A stretch of DNA of 64,000 bases from Paenibacillus terricola (GCF_014779765.1 NZ_JACXZA010000007.1:301442-365441), one strand, 5' to 3'; shown: positions 25,388 through 37,040, counted from the stretch's first letter. Notes: a model not told the origin generated them from the sequence alone. Numbers and translations: made by a program.

Positions 25388-26620
25388 TTACGGCGTCGCT
25401 ACAGCCTCTGGCTCCTTCACACCATCCATCCGGCGCTTGCCGGCTACGGCCATGAAGGCGAGTGAGACCAGCATGAGCACGGCCAATCCGGCGATGAGCC
25501 ACATCGTCGTTGTCGTGCCATAGCTGTCCATCAGCCAGCCGGCGATGCGCGGGAAGATCGCTCCGCCAATACCGCCTGCAGCAACCATTAAGCTCGTCGT
25601 CCGCTCCGTCAGCCCTTCAATGCGGCTATTCGCATAGACAAGGCCAACCGCGAACATACCCGACATAATGAGACCGCCAATGCACGTCCATACGACGAGG
25701 CCGGTGAACGACATCGTTACCGCCGACGCGGCGAACACAATGACCGAACCGATACAAGCAATCATCAGGTAGACAGGATAGGTAATACGATCCGCCAGTC
25801 TGCCTGCGAACAGCCTCCCGATAACCATGAACAGCCAGAACAAACTCAGCACCGACGCGGCGTTTGTCTCTTGTGCACCCGTACGCTGCATCAAGAACGA
25901 GGCCAGGTAGTTGGAGAAACTCATCTCCAGCCCGACATAAATCAAGAAGAACAGGATGCCGAATGTCAGAAAAGGCACCATGCTGCGGGTGTACTTCGAC
26001 TTCGCAATCGGCGCCTTGCCTGCTGCGACTGCACGTGCCTCAGCCGAACGGGAAGGCCAGCCAATCTGATCATCGGCCTTGCCGAACGATACGGTTAGCC
26101 ACAGCAGCATCGTTACACCGGCAATCGCGGTCAGCAGCGGGAATGTCAGCTGCCAGTAACCAAGGTGAATGAGATAAGCCGCTCCGAGCGGCATAACCAG
26201 CGCGCCGACTCCGAAGAATACTTCCAGGAACGACATCGAGGATGCTTTGTTCTTATCGTCCGACAGCTCGATAATCGTCGCGCCGACGATCGCTTCCGCC
26301 ATACCGAATCCAAGACCCGCGAGCGGAGCGATGACCAGCATCAGTCCCCACGGCGGCAGAATGCTGTACGCGGCCTGCGCAACCGTAAGACTGCCGAAGG
26401 CAATGACGAGCGTGCTTCGCTTGCCGATCCGCGAGGTCAGCAGGGGAGCGACCAATACGCCGATCAGATAACCAACGAATTGATCGGAGATCCACAAGCT
26501 TCCTACTTTATAATCCAAATCGTAATATGCAATAATCGGCTCCAAAAGTGCACCAGTAAGAACCATAGCTAGCCCTATTAAAAAATAGGACAGACTGCCG
26601 ACAGCGATCAGTTTACGCAT
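25388..26620 (-). CDS. MFS transporter, FucP/Gal-type
   Basis: A 410-residue inner-membrane protein with about 12 hydrophobic helices split by a central loop (about 185-215, FGKADDQIGWPSRSAEARAV). The loop TSRIGKRSTLVIAFGSL between helices 2 and 3 and RLFAGRLADRITYP in the second half are the duplicated MFS signatures. The general layout resembles fucose permease-like carriers, but no substrate can be assigned. Single gene divergent from the GNAT gene at 26738. Confidence 0.9.
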   Translation of the reverse strand: MRKLIAVGSLSYFLIGLAMVLTGALLEPIIAYYDLDYKVGSLWISDQFVGYLIGVLVAPLLTSRIGKRSTLVIAFGSLTVAQAAYSILPPWGLMLVIAPLAGLGFGMAEAIVGATIIELSDDKNKASSMSFLEVFFGVGALVMPLGAAYLIHLGYWQLTFPLLTAIAGVTMLLWLTVSFGKADDQIGWPSRSAEARAVAAGKAPIAKSKYTRSMVPFLTFGILFFLIYVGLEMSFSNYLASFLMQRTGAQETNAASVLSLFWLFMVIGRLFAGRLADRITYPVYLMIACIGSVIVFAASAVTMSFTGLVVWTCIGGLIMSGMFAVGLVYANSRIEGLTERTTSLMVAAGGIGGAIFPRIAGWLMDSYGTTTTMWLIAGLAVLMLVSLAFMAVAGKRRMDGVKEPEAVATP

Positions 26621-26737
26621 ACAAGCTCCTTAAACTTAAAGCTAAGATTGCGATGCAATGCTCTCATCATATCATGATCGAGCTCGGTTCGTTATAATGA
26701 CACCAACAAGGATTCGAATCTTTCGTGACAGGAGATC

Positions 26738-27244
26738 ATGCCAACAATGACTATTCCATCCCCATCCCCGCAATTTCGCTTCGTTCCGATGAGCCGCGAG
26801 CATGCCCAAGAGCTGTGCAGCTGGCGCTATGAGCCGCCATTCGACCTCTATGGCTGGTCCGACTTCGGCCGGATGGAAGCCGAAGGCATTGAATTCGGCG
26901 ATCCCGATATCCGCAGCCAGCAATATGCTGCTGTACTTAATGAAGAAAGCCACATGATCGGCTTCGTTCAGCTGTTTCCGCTGCTTGGCGTCACTCGGCT
27001 CGGACTTGGGCTGCGCCCAGACCGATGCGGTCAAGGGCTTGGTGCAGCATTCGCCCTGGCCGCTGCAGAAGAAGCGATCCGTCGAGCGCCTCAAGACGAG
27101 ATCGATCTAGAAGTGCTCACGTGGAACCAACGAGCCATCCGCGCCTACCAGAAGGCAGGCTTCCACATCACCGACACTTATGTACGGCCGACGCCAACAG
27201 GAGAAGCCGAATTCCACTGCATGGTCTTCGCCGCCGCTGACTGA
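26738..27244 (+). CDS. GNAT family N-acetyltransferase
   Basis: A 168-residue acetyltransferase of the RimJ/RimL-like kind. Starts with FRFVPMSREHAQELCSWRY, has LGLRPDRCGQGLGAAFALAA as acetyl-CoA motif A and ends NQRAIRAYQKAGFHITDTYV, a textbook GNAT ending. AGGAG precedes the ATG. Substrate unknown. Convergent with the gene at 27270; a GC-rich hairpin overlaps its stop (about 27230-27257). Confidence 0.93.
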   Translation: MPTMTIPSPSPQFRFVPMSREHAQELCSWRYEPPFDLYGWSDFGRMEAEGIEFGDPDIRSQQYAAVLNEESHMIGFVQLFPLLGVTRLGLGLRPDRCGQGLGAAFALAAAEEAIRRAPQDEIDLEVLTWNQRAIRAYQKAGFHITDTYVRPTPTGEAEFHCMVFAAAD

Positions 27245-27269
27245 GCAGCGACGGCGTATGTTTACCATT

Positions 27270-27563
27270 TTAGATCAGACGAACGACTTGAATGACATTG
27301 TCCCCTTGGACAACTTCGATTACATGCCGCTTCGGCACATAGACGACTGCACCGTCGCCAACACGAATGTCGGTCTGCTGCCCCAGCCCGTAGAACACGT
27401 CATCGGCCAACGCTTCCATGACCTCAGCTCGTTCCGGATCGCCAAGCTCCTCCCATTCTTCCCTCGTCATCTCAAAAAATGTATAGCTGTTCGGAATTGC
27501 ACTTACCGCAGCTGTCAAATCCGATAATATGTCTGCATACTCGCGTGCATGTCTGACGCCCAT
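27270..27563 (-). CDS. Hypothetical protein
   Basis: 97 residues with a good ribosome site (GGAAGGGATGAAGTC before ATG). Acidic, soluble, no membrane segment. Contains TFFEMTREEWEELGDPERAE and a C-terminal beta stretch (VVYVPKRHVIEVVQGDNVIQ). Family not recognised. Codon use like its neighbours, so probably real. Confidence 0.7.
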   Translation of the reverse strand: MGVRHAREYADILSDLTAAVSAIPNSYTFFEMTREEWEELGDPERAEVMEALADDVFYGLGQQTDIRVGDGAVVYVPKRHVIEVVQGDNVIQVVRLI

Positions 27564-27746
27564 GACTTCATCCCTTCCTTATCCAATCATCTAGATGGTG
27601 GTCATTCCATTTTACAACAAAATAACAGCCCTTTCATTCCCAACCAAGCTATGAGCGCAAAACAATTTTTAATCCCTTCATCATATCGCTATTCTACAGC
27701 GTCTGATTAGTTTCGAGCGGATTCCACAAAAAGGGACGGTCATCTA

Positions 27747-27774
27747 TAACTTCTCCCCCCTGTCATGTCGATAT
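27747..27774 (+). promoter_or_regulatory. Possible SigD (flagellar) promoter of motAB
   Basis: TAAC (27747-27750), 16 bases, GTCGATAT (27767-27774), against the SigD pattern TAAA-N15-GCCGATAT; about 60 bases before motA. Confidence 0.55.
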
Positions 27775-27834
27775 AGATAGAAAAGAGATGCATCTTGCAT
27801 CGCCGAATCTTTCTATTACTGGACGGGGTGTATT

Positions 27835-28635
27835 ATGGAGAAATCAACTGGTATTGGTCTTGGACTCGGGCTTACTGCGCTCGTATTCGGTATGTTCCTA
27901 AAGGGAGCGCCGATTATCAATCTGGTCAATAACCCGGCGGCTTATGTTATCATTTTCGCCGGCACTGCGGCCTCGCTATTCGTCGGCTTCCCAATGTCTG
28001 AGATGAAGAAGTTCCCTACGCTGCTGAAGATCACATTCAAGACTCAGAACCTTCCTAGAATGGAGGAACTCATCCGTCTGTTCATGGAATGGGCAACGAT
28101 TACGCGCCGCGAAGGCCTGCTCGCATTGGAAGCGAAAGTCGATGAAATCGACGATGCCTTCCTGCGCAACGGCATGCGAATGATCATTGACGGCAACGAA
28201 CAAGAATTTGTCCGCGACGTTCTGCTTGAGGATATCTCCGCAACGGAGCAGCGCCATAAAGCTGGGGCTCAAATGTTCTCCCAAGCCGGCATGTACGCAC
28301 CAACGCTCGGGGTACTCGGTGCCGTAGTTGGTCTCATCGCCGCCCTGTCGGACATGACGGATATGGAGAAGCTGTCGCATGCAATCTCCGCCGCGTTCAT
28401 CGCAACGTTGCTCGGTATCTTCACCGGTTACGTAATGTGGCATCCAATCGCGAACAAGCTCAAGCGCCTGTCTCAGCGTGAGACAGAACTTCGTATGATG
28501 ATGGTGGAAGGCTTGCTGTCGATTCAGAGCGGCGTGTCCACAATTGCAATTAACCAGAAGCTTTCGGTTTACCTGACGCCTACGGAACGTGCGAAGATGC
28601 AGGAGAAGGAGGAAGGCAGCGGTGAAAAAGCGTAA
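27835..28635 (+). CDS. motA: Flagellar motor stator protein MotA
   Basis: A 266-residue membrane protein that with MotB forms the proton channel of the flagellar motor. Four helices: about 5-22 and 33-53, then a large cytoplasmic loop with the charged residues that drive the rotor (EWATITRREGLLALEAKVDE), then GMYAPTLGVLGAVVGLIAAL and AISAAFIATLLGIFTGYVMW. Residues match the H+-type MotA of Bacillus in length and order. Overlaps the motB start by 14 bases. Confidence 0.95.
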   Translation: MEKSTGIGLGLGLTALVFGMFLKGAPIINLVNNPAAYVIIFAGTAASLFVGFPMSEMKKFPTLLKITFKTQNLPRMEELIRLFMEWATITRREGLLALEAKVDEIDDAFLRNGMRMIIDGNEQEFVRDVLLEDISATEQRHKAGAQMFSQAGMYAPTLGVLGAVVGLIAALSDMTDMEKLSHAISAAFIATLLGIFTGYVMWHPIANKLKRLSQRETELRMMMVEGLLSIQSGVSTIAINQKLSVYLTPTERAKMQEKEEGSGEKA

Positions 28636-29473
28636 ACACGGAAGTGATCACGAGGAGCATGCAGACGAATCCTGGCTGCTTCCTTATTCCGACCTCATGA
28701 CGCTGCTGCTCGCGCTATTCATCGTTCTGTTCTCCATGAGCTCGATTGATGCGAAGCGATTCGATGAGCTGAGCCGAGCGTTCAATACGGCGCTTGACGG
28801 CGGCGTAGGTGTATTGGACGGCTTCAAGACGCTCGACCAATCCACGACACCGGGGCGGGATAATCAGGACCTTCAGAAAGATCAATCAAAGGATATTACA
28901 CAAGCTTCCACGAAGAAGCAGAACGATGATCTGGAGAAGCTGCGCAAGAAAGAACAAGAGGATCTCGAGAAGCTGAAGAAGCAGCTCGACCAATATATTA
29001 AGGCGGCTGGACTTACGTCCCAGCTCGATACGAAGCTGAATCAGTCGCAGCTGCTCGTTACGATCAGCGACAACGCGCTATTCGCTTCTGGCAGTGCAAA
29101 TCTAAAGCCAGAGTCCAAGAAACTGGGCCAGGCAATCTCGAAGATGCTCAAGCAGTATCCGGGCTATGAGATCATCGTAGCTGGCCACACGGACAACCAG
29201 CCAATCTCGAACAACGAATTCCGCAACAACTGGGAGCTCAGCTCGCAGCGCGCGCTCAACTTCATGGAGGTTCTGCTTACGAGCTCGTCGCTTGATCCAA
29301 CGCTCATCAGCTCGACCGGCTACGGTGAATACCGTCCGGTTGATTCGAATAAGACGGATACCGGACGCTCCAAGAACCGCCGCGTAGAAGTATCGCTCAT
29401 GCGCAAATATACGGATATCGACACGGTTACGAACAACACAGCAGCTACTGCTGATGCGTCGACCACGAAATAA
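28622..29473 (+). CDS. motB: Flagellar motor stator protein MotB
   Basis: 283 residues from a GTG at 28622, chosen because AAGGAGG lies just upstream inside motA and the protein then begins KKRKHGSDHEEHADESWLLP. One membrane helix holds the proton-binding Asp (PYSDLMTLLLALFIVLFSM), then a charged coiled linker (DLEKLRKKEQEDLEKLKKQL) and a C-terminal OmpA-like peptidoglycan-binding domain (VAGHTDNQPISN, ELSSQRALNFME). The Asp and Leu around it suit proton rather than sodium coupling. Confidence 0.95.
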   Translation: MKKRKHGSDHEEHADESWLLPYSDLMTLLLALFIVLFSMSSIDAKRFDELSRAFNTALDGGVGVLDGFKTLDQSTTPGRDNQDLQKDQSKDITQASTKKQNDDLEKLRKKEQEDLEKLKKQLDQYIKAAGLTSQLDTKLNQSQLLVTISDNALFASGSANLKPESKKLGQAISKMLKQYPGYEIIVAGHTDNQPISNNEFRNNWELSSQRALNFMEVLLTSSSLDPTLISSTGYGEYRPVDSNKTDTGRSKNRRVEVSLMRKYTDIDTVTNNTAATADASTTK

Positions 29474-29485
29474 CCGTCACAACAA

Positions 29486-29539
29486 AACAAAGGCTGAACC
29501 ACGAATCGCCCGTAGGCGATACACGGTTCAGCCTTTGTT
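29486..29539. terminator. Bidirectional terminator motB/rluF
   Basis: 15-bp stem AACAAAGGCTGAACC / GGTTCAGCCTTTGTT between convergent genes. Confidence 0.9.
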
Positions 29540-29543
29540 CTTG

Positions 29544-30248
29544 TTAGTCAGCCGGATGGTAATCGAGCGTCTGGAACAGCTCGTCCAGCTCATCGCGTTG
29601 CAAATCGCGCCATCTGCCGATCGCAAGATCGCCCAGATGAATGTTCATGATCCGCTGCCTTCTCAGCCGTACCACGCGGTAACCGAACACTTCGCACATC
29701 CGGCGAATCTGACGATTCTTGCCTTCCGTCAGAATGATTTTGAACATCCGCTCCGCTATGCGCGTCACCTTGCACGGCAGCGTCATTGTGCCAAGGATGC
29801 GGACGCCCTCGCTCATTCCCTTCAGGAACATCGGCGTTACCGCCTTGTCTACTGTGACAATATACTCCTTCTCGTGGCGTCCCTCTGAACGAAGAATCCG
29901 ATTGACGATATCACCATCGTTGGTCATCAGAATGAGACCTTCCGAGTCTTTGTCCAGCCGCCCGATCGGGAAGATCCGTTCCTTATGTCCGACGAAATCT
30001 ACAATATTGCCCTTCACCTGCTGCTCCGTGGTGCTCGTGATGCCTACAGGCTTATTAAGCGCGATATACACATGACGCTTCGAAGCCCCAACCCGCTTGC
30101 CATTCACGCGAACATCGTCGCCTGGTTCTGCCTGGCTGCCAAGCAGAGCCTTCTCGCCGTTAATCGTGACTCGGCCCTCTTCGACGAGCTTGTCGGCCTC
30201 CCGACGCGAACAGAATCCCGTCTCGCTTATAAACTTATTAATTCTCAC
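29544..30248 (-). CDS. rluF: 23S rRNA pseudouridine synthase RluF
   Basis: A 234-residue RNA-modifying enzyme. S4-like RNA-binding domain at residues 1-60 (INKFISETGFCSRREADKLV), catalytic motif PIGRLDKDSEGLILMTNDG with the nucleophilic Asp, and GKNRQIRRMCEVFGYRV near the C-terminus. Domain order and length match RluF/RsuA-type enzymes acting on the ribosome large subunit. Starts 7 bases after the epimerase-like gene, so co-transcribed with it. Confidence 0.9.
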   Translation of the reverse strand: MRINKFISETGFCSRREADKLVEEGRVTINGEKALLGSQAEPGDDVRVNGKRVGASKRHVYIALNKPVGITSTTEQQVKGNIVDFVGHKERIFPIGRLDKDSEGLILMTNDGDIVNRILRSEGRHEKEYIVTVDKAVTPMFLKGMSEGVRILGTMTLPCKVTRIAERMFKIILTEGKNRQIRRMCEVFGYRVVRLRRQRIMNIHLGDLAIGRWRDLQRDELDELFQTLDYHPAD

Positions 30249-30254
30249 TTGTCT

Positions 30255-31076
30255 TCACCCCATCATGCCGCTATCCGTACTATCGTTCATGTTGCCGCCA
30301 TTACTGTGCGATGGAGCGCCAAGCTCAGCCGTATCTGCCGAGTTGTACACGTACACGCCTTCTGCAGCGGCACGTGATCCAGCAACCAGCATCGCCGCAG
30401 CGACCCTATCGCCGCTAATTGGCCGATAACGCCTCAGCGCACCCAGCATGAGCGGACGCAGGGCGATTGCCGCCCAAGCGCCAACCCGCTCGCCAAGACG
30501 CACCTCCTGCCGTTTGCCGAGCAGCAGCGAGGGACGGAACAAGTGCAGCTCCGGCAGCTTCAACTCTGCCAGCTCCTCCTCGAGTTCTCCCTTCACCCTG
30601 CTGTAGAAAAACGGCGACGTCGTCGAAGCGCCCATCGCAGTTACAGCTACATACTTGCGTGCCTGCTGGGCTTTCGCCCATTCGCCCAACACAAGCGGAT
30701 AATCGAGATCGACCTTGCGGAACGCTTCCTTCGTCTTCGCCTTCCGGATGGTCGTACCAAGCGCACAATAGACGACGTCTGCTTCCACATCGGACAACGC
30801 CTCGTACATCCGATCGAAATCGGCGACAATAACCCGCAGCTTGCCTGAGCTCGTTCCTGCTGCCGCAACGATTCGTCCGGATGCACCGTCCAGCGGCCGT
30901 CGTGCCAATACGGTTAAGCTGACGCAGCTCGGCTCCGCCAGCAATCTTCTAAGCAGCGCGCTGCCCACCAGGCCCGTAGCGCCGACCAGCAGCGCCCGAT
31001 ACTCCATTGCAGGAGCGGATCGCGATTGATTCCGTTCCACCACGTGCCGATCCCATCCTTCATATGCCGCATTCAA
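30255..31076 (-). CDS. NAD(P)-binding oxidoreductase, HTATIP2-like
   Basis: A 273-residue frame; the Rossmann domain begins at about residue 24 (MEYRALLVGATGLVGSALLR), and the true start could be that ATG (31007) or an upstream GTG, because no start has a clean ribosome site. Other motifs: DVVYCALGTTIRKAKTKEAF and FFYSRVKGELEEELAEL with the conserved Tyr/Lys-like pair. Atypical short-chain dehydrogenase of unknown substrate. First gene of a pair with rluF. Confidence 0.85.
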   Translation of the reverse strand: MNAAYEGWDRHVVERNQSRSAPAMEYRALLVGATGLVGSALLRRLLAEPSCVSLTVLARRPLDGASGRIVAAAGTSSGKLRVIVADFDRMYEALSDVEADVVYCALGTTIRKAKTKEAFRKVDLDYPLVLGEWAKAQQARKYVAVTAMGASTTSPFFYSRVKGELEEELAELKLPELHLFRPSLLLGKRQEVRLGERVGAWAAIALRPLMLGALRRYRPISGDRVAAAMLVAGSRAAAEGVYVYNSADTAELGAPSHSNGGNMNDSTDSGMMG

Positions 31077-31152
31077 TTATAACGATCTGTAACGTCTATT
31101 GTACCTGATTTCGGCTCGTCAATCGAGACTCGAGTCGGATGTACGGACACTC

Positions 31153-33888
<2,736 letters not shown>

Positions 33889-33903
33889 CGACAGCCGCAG
33901 CTA

Positions 33904-34098
33904 TCATACAGAGTTGCGCGGCGAGGCCGCGCATGATCTGCCCTTCATATGCATTTGCTGCAAAACAAGAATGATACGGTCAGCTTCTTCACTGACAGCA
34001 AGTACTTCCGGGTCCGTCAAATTCCCCCGCTCTTCAGCCATTGCATTAAGCTTCAGACGGAGCGCTTGAAGTTGGGTGAGCAGTTCATTCTTATTCAT
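33904..34098 (-). CDS. Spo0E-like aspartyl-phosphate phosphatase
   Basis: A 64-residue protein. Two-helix Spo0E fold: LLTQLQALRLKLNAMAEERG and LTDPEVLAVSEEADRIILVL, with the Ser-x-x-x-Asp signature (SEEADRII). These phosphatases dephosphorylate Spo0A-P and delay sporulation. Its position 0.9 kb from the orphan kinase puts opposing inputs to the same phosphorelay close together. Confidence 0.9.
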   Translation of the reverse strand: MNKNELLTQLQALRLKLNAMAEERGNLTDPEVLAVSEEADRIILVLQQMHMKGRSCAASPRNSV

Positions 34099-34272
34099 GA
34101 CACACGCTCTAGGCTCGCTCCTATCGTTCCGACCACTCTGGTGTTAGTATCTAACTCATTATAACGAACGATATGAAGATCGTGTGTTGGAATCTGTCGA
34201 ATATTTTGGGAAAAACCCTCATATTTTTCGACAAATGTATGAATGAATTAGTTCTTTTCACCCTTTCTGGTA

Positions 34273-35493
34273 TTAACGCCCCCGAAAACGTCTCATCAAC
34301 AAGACTCCCGCAACTAGTATGACAATTAGTGCAAGCACCACCCAGGTTCCTACCTGTGTGTAGTCAAATCTCCAGCCAAGTCCAGTCGATTTCCGCACCA
34401 TAATGTTGGAGTCAATGAGTGGAACAAGTGCAATAAGAATAATCGGTCCGAACAGAACCAACCAAGCGGATGGTCTGGCAAAATTGATCGTCCAGCCGAT
34501 CCCCGACCTTTTCTCGACGAATATAGCTGGGTCTTCCGGATTCCAGTACAAAGTTCCTAATTTCCAGTGCCGGTCCTGGTCGCGGCTGATCCGATCGAAT
34601 TGGCTCCGTTCGCGGTTCATTCGGAACAACCACACCATCCATACGCCCGCCACGATCAGCGGCAGCATGCTGACGATCACCATACTGCCCTCCATCCTGC
34701 GTTCATACAAAGAGATCGCTTGAACCCAGCCCATCATCAGAATAAGCAGGAAGCTGAATACAAGAATGAAGAGCGACGTGCTGCGGCGATATTTGCGCTC
34801 GGCCTGTGCGGACTGCTCCGGTTTATTCGGGTCAAGCGAAGCACGGCTCCAACGAATCGTCCAATTCACGAACACCATAATAACAGTCATTATCAACTGA
34901 ATGATGTTCAGAGAGAGGACGGAACCCCATGTTTTCTCGCTCCAATCCGTCACCGTTCCATCCCAATCGAAGTGCGTCGGAATGACATCCGGCAAGGAAT
35001 CATACGACAGTACAGCGATAAAAGCGCATGCCGCAATAACGACTAGATGAGGGATAAACCAGACGATACCATAAGTGACTGGACTATTGTGAAAAGAAAG
35101 CTGCGCCGCAGCATAACGGTTGTTCATGCGTTTCTGCCAGCCCTCTTGCTCCTTCAGTGTCAGCATCCGACGATGGTACCAGACGAAGATCGCGAAGCCT
35201 ACAAGCATCAGAAGCAGTGTTGCACCTACGCCAAGCAGCGACTGCTTATTTGTGCCCTCAACTACGCCTGTACTGCCGAGCAGCGCAACAATCAGAGCTG
35301 CAACAACGGCGGCGGCGGATATCATAAGCGCATAAGACTTACGCAGCGCACGAATCGCCGGATGATGACGTTCATCCGCCGGAACCGATACGCCGAATGG
35401 CGTCCGCAGCGATGCGTACGGCGTCGAGATGAGTGCCACCGCAACGAGCAGGAATGGTACAAGATTAATGATCCATTGTGTCATATTGTTCAT
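34273..35493 (-). CDS. Membrane protein, DUF1648/DUF5808 type
   Basis: A 406-residue membrane protein with about nine hydrophobic helices. The DUF1648 signature DVIPTHFDWDGTVTDWSEKT lies near residues 165-185. The C-terminal part has two repeats of the pattern GIGWTINFARPSAW / GLGWRFDYTQVGTW, each before a membrane helix, typical of DUF5808 proteins. Function unknown; related proteins pair with GntR regulators in cell-envelope stress loci. Its ATG overlaps the GntR stop by one base. Confidence 0.85.
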   Translation of the reverse strand: MNNMTQWIINLVPFLLVAVALISTPYASLRTPFGVSVPADERHHPAIRALRKSYALMISAAAVVAALIVALLGSTGVVEGTNKQSLLGVGATLLLMLVGFAIFVWYHRRMLTLKEQEGWQKRMNNRYAAAQLSFHNSPVTYGIVWFIPHLVVIAACAFIAVLSYDSLPDVIPTHFDWDGTVTDWSEKTWGSVLSLNIIQLIMTVIMVFVNWTIRWSRASLDPNKPEQSAQAERKYRRSTSLFILVFSFLLILMMGWVQAISLYERRMEGSMVIVSMLPLIVAGVWMVWLFRMNRERSQFDRISRDQDRHWKLGTLYWNPEDPAIFVEKRSGIGWTINFARPSAWLVLFGPIILIALVPLIDSNIMVRKSTGLGWRFDYTQVGTWVVLALIVILVAGVLLMRRFRGR

Positions 35494-35894
35494 TAGATAG
35501 GTCTCCCTTCACGCTTAGCTTTCAACTGCTCGAAGGAGGCGCGACAGATCGTCAGCCAATCCTCCAATGACATCCCGCGGCCCAGCGACTCTGCTGCCAT
35601 CGGCCGCAGCGCCTCCGCTAACCGCTCCTTATACGCGTCGTCGGCAGGCGGCATGCCGCCGGATTGCACGACGGCCCCTTTTTGCCGATGAATCTGGATG
35701 AACCCGCTGTCCTTCAATATCGTATAGGCTTTGTTTACCGTGTGCAGATTAATCCCAAGATCTGCTGCGAGAGACCGCACCGAAGGCAACGCCTCTCCCG
35801 GCTGGAGCTCTCCCGTGGCGATCCCTTCCATGATCTGATTCGTAAGCTGTGTATAGATCGGTACGTCCGACTCCAGATCGATCCGAACAAACAT
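35493..35894 (-). CDS. GntR (YtrA-type) regulator
   Basis: 133 residues from the ATG at 35894 (AAGGAG 10 bases upstream). Winged helix with YTQLTNQIMEGIATGELQPG and LPSVRSLAADLGINLHTVNK; the effector part is only a short dimer helix, as in the YtrA class, which often senses cell-wall antibiotics and represses its own membrane operon. Co-transcribed with the membrane gene at 34273. Confidence 0.93.
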   Translation of the reverse strand: MFVRIDLESDVPIYTQLTNQIMEGIATGELQPGEALPSVRSLAADLGINLHTVNKAYTILKDSGFIQIHRQKGAVVQSGGMPPADDAYKERLAEALRPMAAESLGRGMSLEDWLTICRASFEQLKAKREGRPI

Positions 35895-35931
35895 AGGCGG
35901 ACATCTCCTTACTGTATTGTTTATTGTATGT

Positions 35932-35950
35932 GTTATATATCTAATATAAC
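35932..35950. promoter_or_regulatory. Candidate GntR operator
   Basis: Inverted repeat GTTATAT-N5-ATATAAC 38 bases before the GntR start, overlapping the likely promoter. Confidence 0.6.
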
Positions 35951-36052
35951 AGTTGGGCATGAATAAGTAAATAGCTGTCAGCCTATCCCAACTAGTCAAA
36001 TGCTATGAAGTTGCGCCGTACAGGCTGTCCATGGTAAAATATGAAGTACTGC

Positions 36053-36129
36053 GCGCCCGTAGCTCAGCAGGATAGAGCGACAGTTTCCTAAACTGCAGGT
36101 CGTACGTTCGAATCGTATCGGGCGCGCCA
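36053..36129 (+). tRNA. tRNA-Arg (CCT)
   Basis: A 77-base cloverleaf with encoded CCA: acceptor GCGCCCG / CGGGCGC, discriminator G, D arm GCTC..GAGC, anticodon loop TTCCTAA, T loop GTTCGAATC. Preceded by TTGCGC-18-TAAAAT and followed by a terminator. Confidence 0.97.
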
Positions 36130-36142
36130 TACTTTTACTATT

Positions 36143-36168
36143 AACCTTGCCTAGGCAAGGTTTTTTTG
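36143..36168 (+). terminator. Terminator of tRNA-Arg
   Basis: Perfect palindrome AACCTTGCCTAGGCAAGGTT followed by T5. Confidence 0.85.
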
Positions 36169-36332
36169 TTTTATTGGGCAAATGCCAAGTCGGACTTTAG
36201 CAGGACCGAGACTTGACCCTTTTTTATTCAGCATCTATTCAGCAGGCATTCAGGCTTGATGGTCTAACCTATTCTATACTTACTTGTGTATGTAAAGTAT
36301 TGCCTATCATCCACAAAGTGAGGAGCATCACG

Positions 36333-36698
36333 ATGAATATTTCCGGTGTATCAAGCAGCGGCACGAGTACAGCAAGTACGTCCAACTCTTCTTCATCCGA
36401 AGCAGCGGCTCTAGAAAAGCAGAAAACCGAGCTTCAACAAGAAATATCCAAGGAACGCCAAAGCAAGGACGATGAGAAAACGAAGAGCGAGAAAATTAAG
36501 CAGTTGGAACAACAAATGCAGCTGTTGGAGCAGCAAATTGCGCAAAAACGGGCAGTTGCCGCTAAGAATAACGCAGCCGGCAGCAGAACGAGCGAAAGCG
36601 AGAAGAATGAAGCACAGAAAGGGACAAGCTCCCTAGGCGGCCGCTTGAACGTCGGCCCCGTGGCGAACTCCGATAGAACGATCGATTATCGCGTATAG
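36333..36698 (+). CDS. FlxA-like coiled-coil protein
   Basis: 121 residues from the ATG at 36333 (GAGGAG 7 bases upstream). A Ser/Thr-rich start (NISGVSSSGTSTASTSNSSS) leads into a heptad-rich coil (KIKQLEQQMQLLEQQIAQKR), as in the FlxA family, a group seen next to flagellar or mobile regions with no fixed role. It is the only gene between tRNA-Arg and the copy of the tRNA 3' end at 36708. Confidence 0.75.
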   Translation: MNISGVSSSGTSTASTSNSSSSEAAALEKQKTELQQEISKERQSKDDEKTKSEKIKQLEQQMQLLEQQIAQKRAVAAKNNAAGSRTSESEKNEAQKGTSSLGGRLNVGPVANSDRTIDYRV

Positions 36699-36707
36699 GG
36701 ATGTGCC

Positions 36708-36732
36708 CGTTCGAATCGTATCGGGCGTGCCA
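36708..36732 (+). repeat. Copy of the tRNA-Arg 3' end (possible att site)
   Basis: 25 bases match tRNA-Arg positions 36105-36129 with a single C-to-T change, in the same orientation and 603 bases apart. This is the layout left by integrases that use tRNA 3' ends. Confidence 0.8.
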
Positions 36733-36746
36733 TATAATGAAGATTC

Positions 36747-36776
36747 AAGAACCGTACTATGGTGCGGTTCTTTTTG
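36747..36776 (+). terminator. Terminator beyond the tRNA-end copy
   Basis: Stem AAGAACCGTAC / GTGCGGTTCTT followed by T5, one mismatch. Confidence 0.85.
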
Positions 36777-36795
36777 TTTCGGGGTATGTATACGC

Positions 36796-36890
36796 ACAAA
36801 AATAAGAGTCCCGCTTATCCATGATAACCGGAACCCTTATTGTCGCGTATCGTAACTATTCAATTGTTCGCGCTCCATTTCTTCATAATG
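36796..36890 (-). other. Terminator-like hairpin and possible orphan gene tail
   Basis: The minus strand carries a long imperfect hairpin AATAAGGGTTCCGG...GGGACTCTTATT plus T run (36796-36842). Just before it a frame reads KGEDNGIMKKWSANN and stop, but a stop codon lies immediately upstream, so this may be one more lost gene's tail. The remaining 36891-37040 shows nothing. Confidence 0.35.
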
Positions 36891-37040
36891 CCGTTATCCT
36901 CGCCCTTCTATTTGAATCTTAAAATTCATGTAGCAGATGGGTTAACGCATTCGTAGTTAGGTGGAATCTCATCCCTTCAAGCAATCTGTGATACCCTACC
37001 TTTGATAAATCGCTGTGCTTCATTGATACCCGCATGTTCG

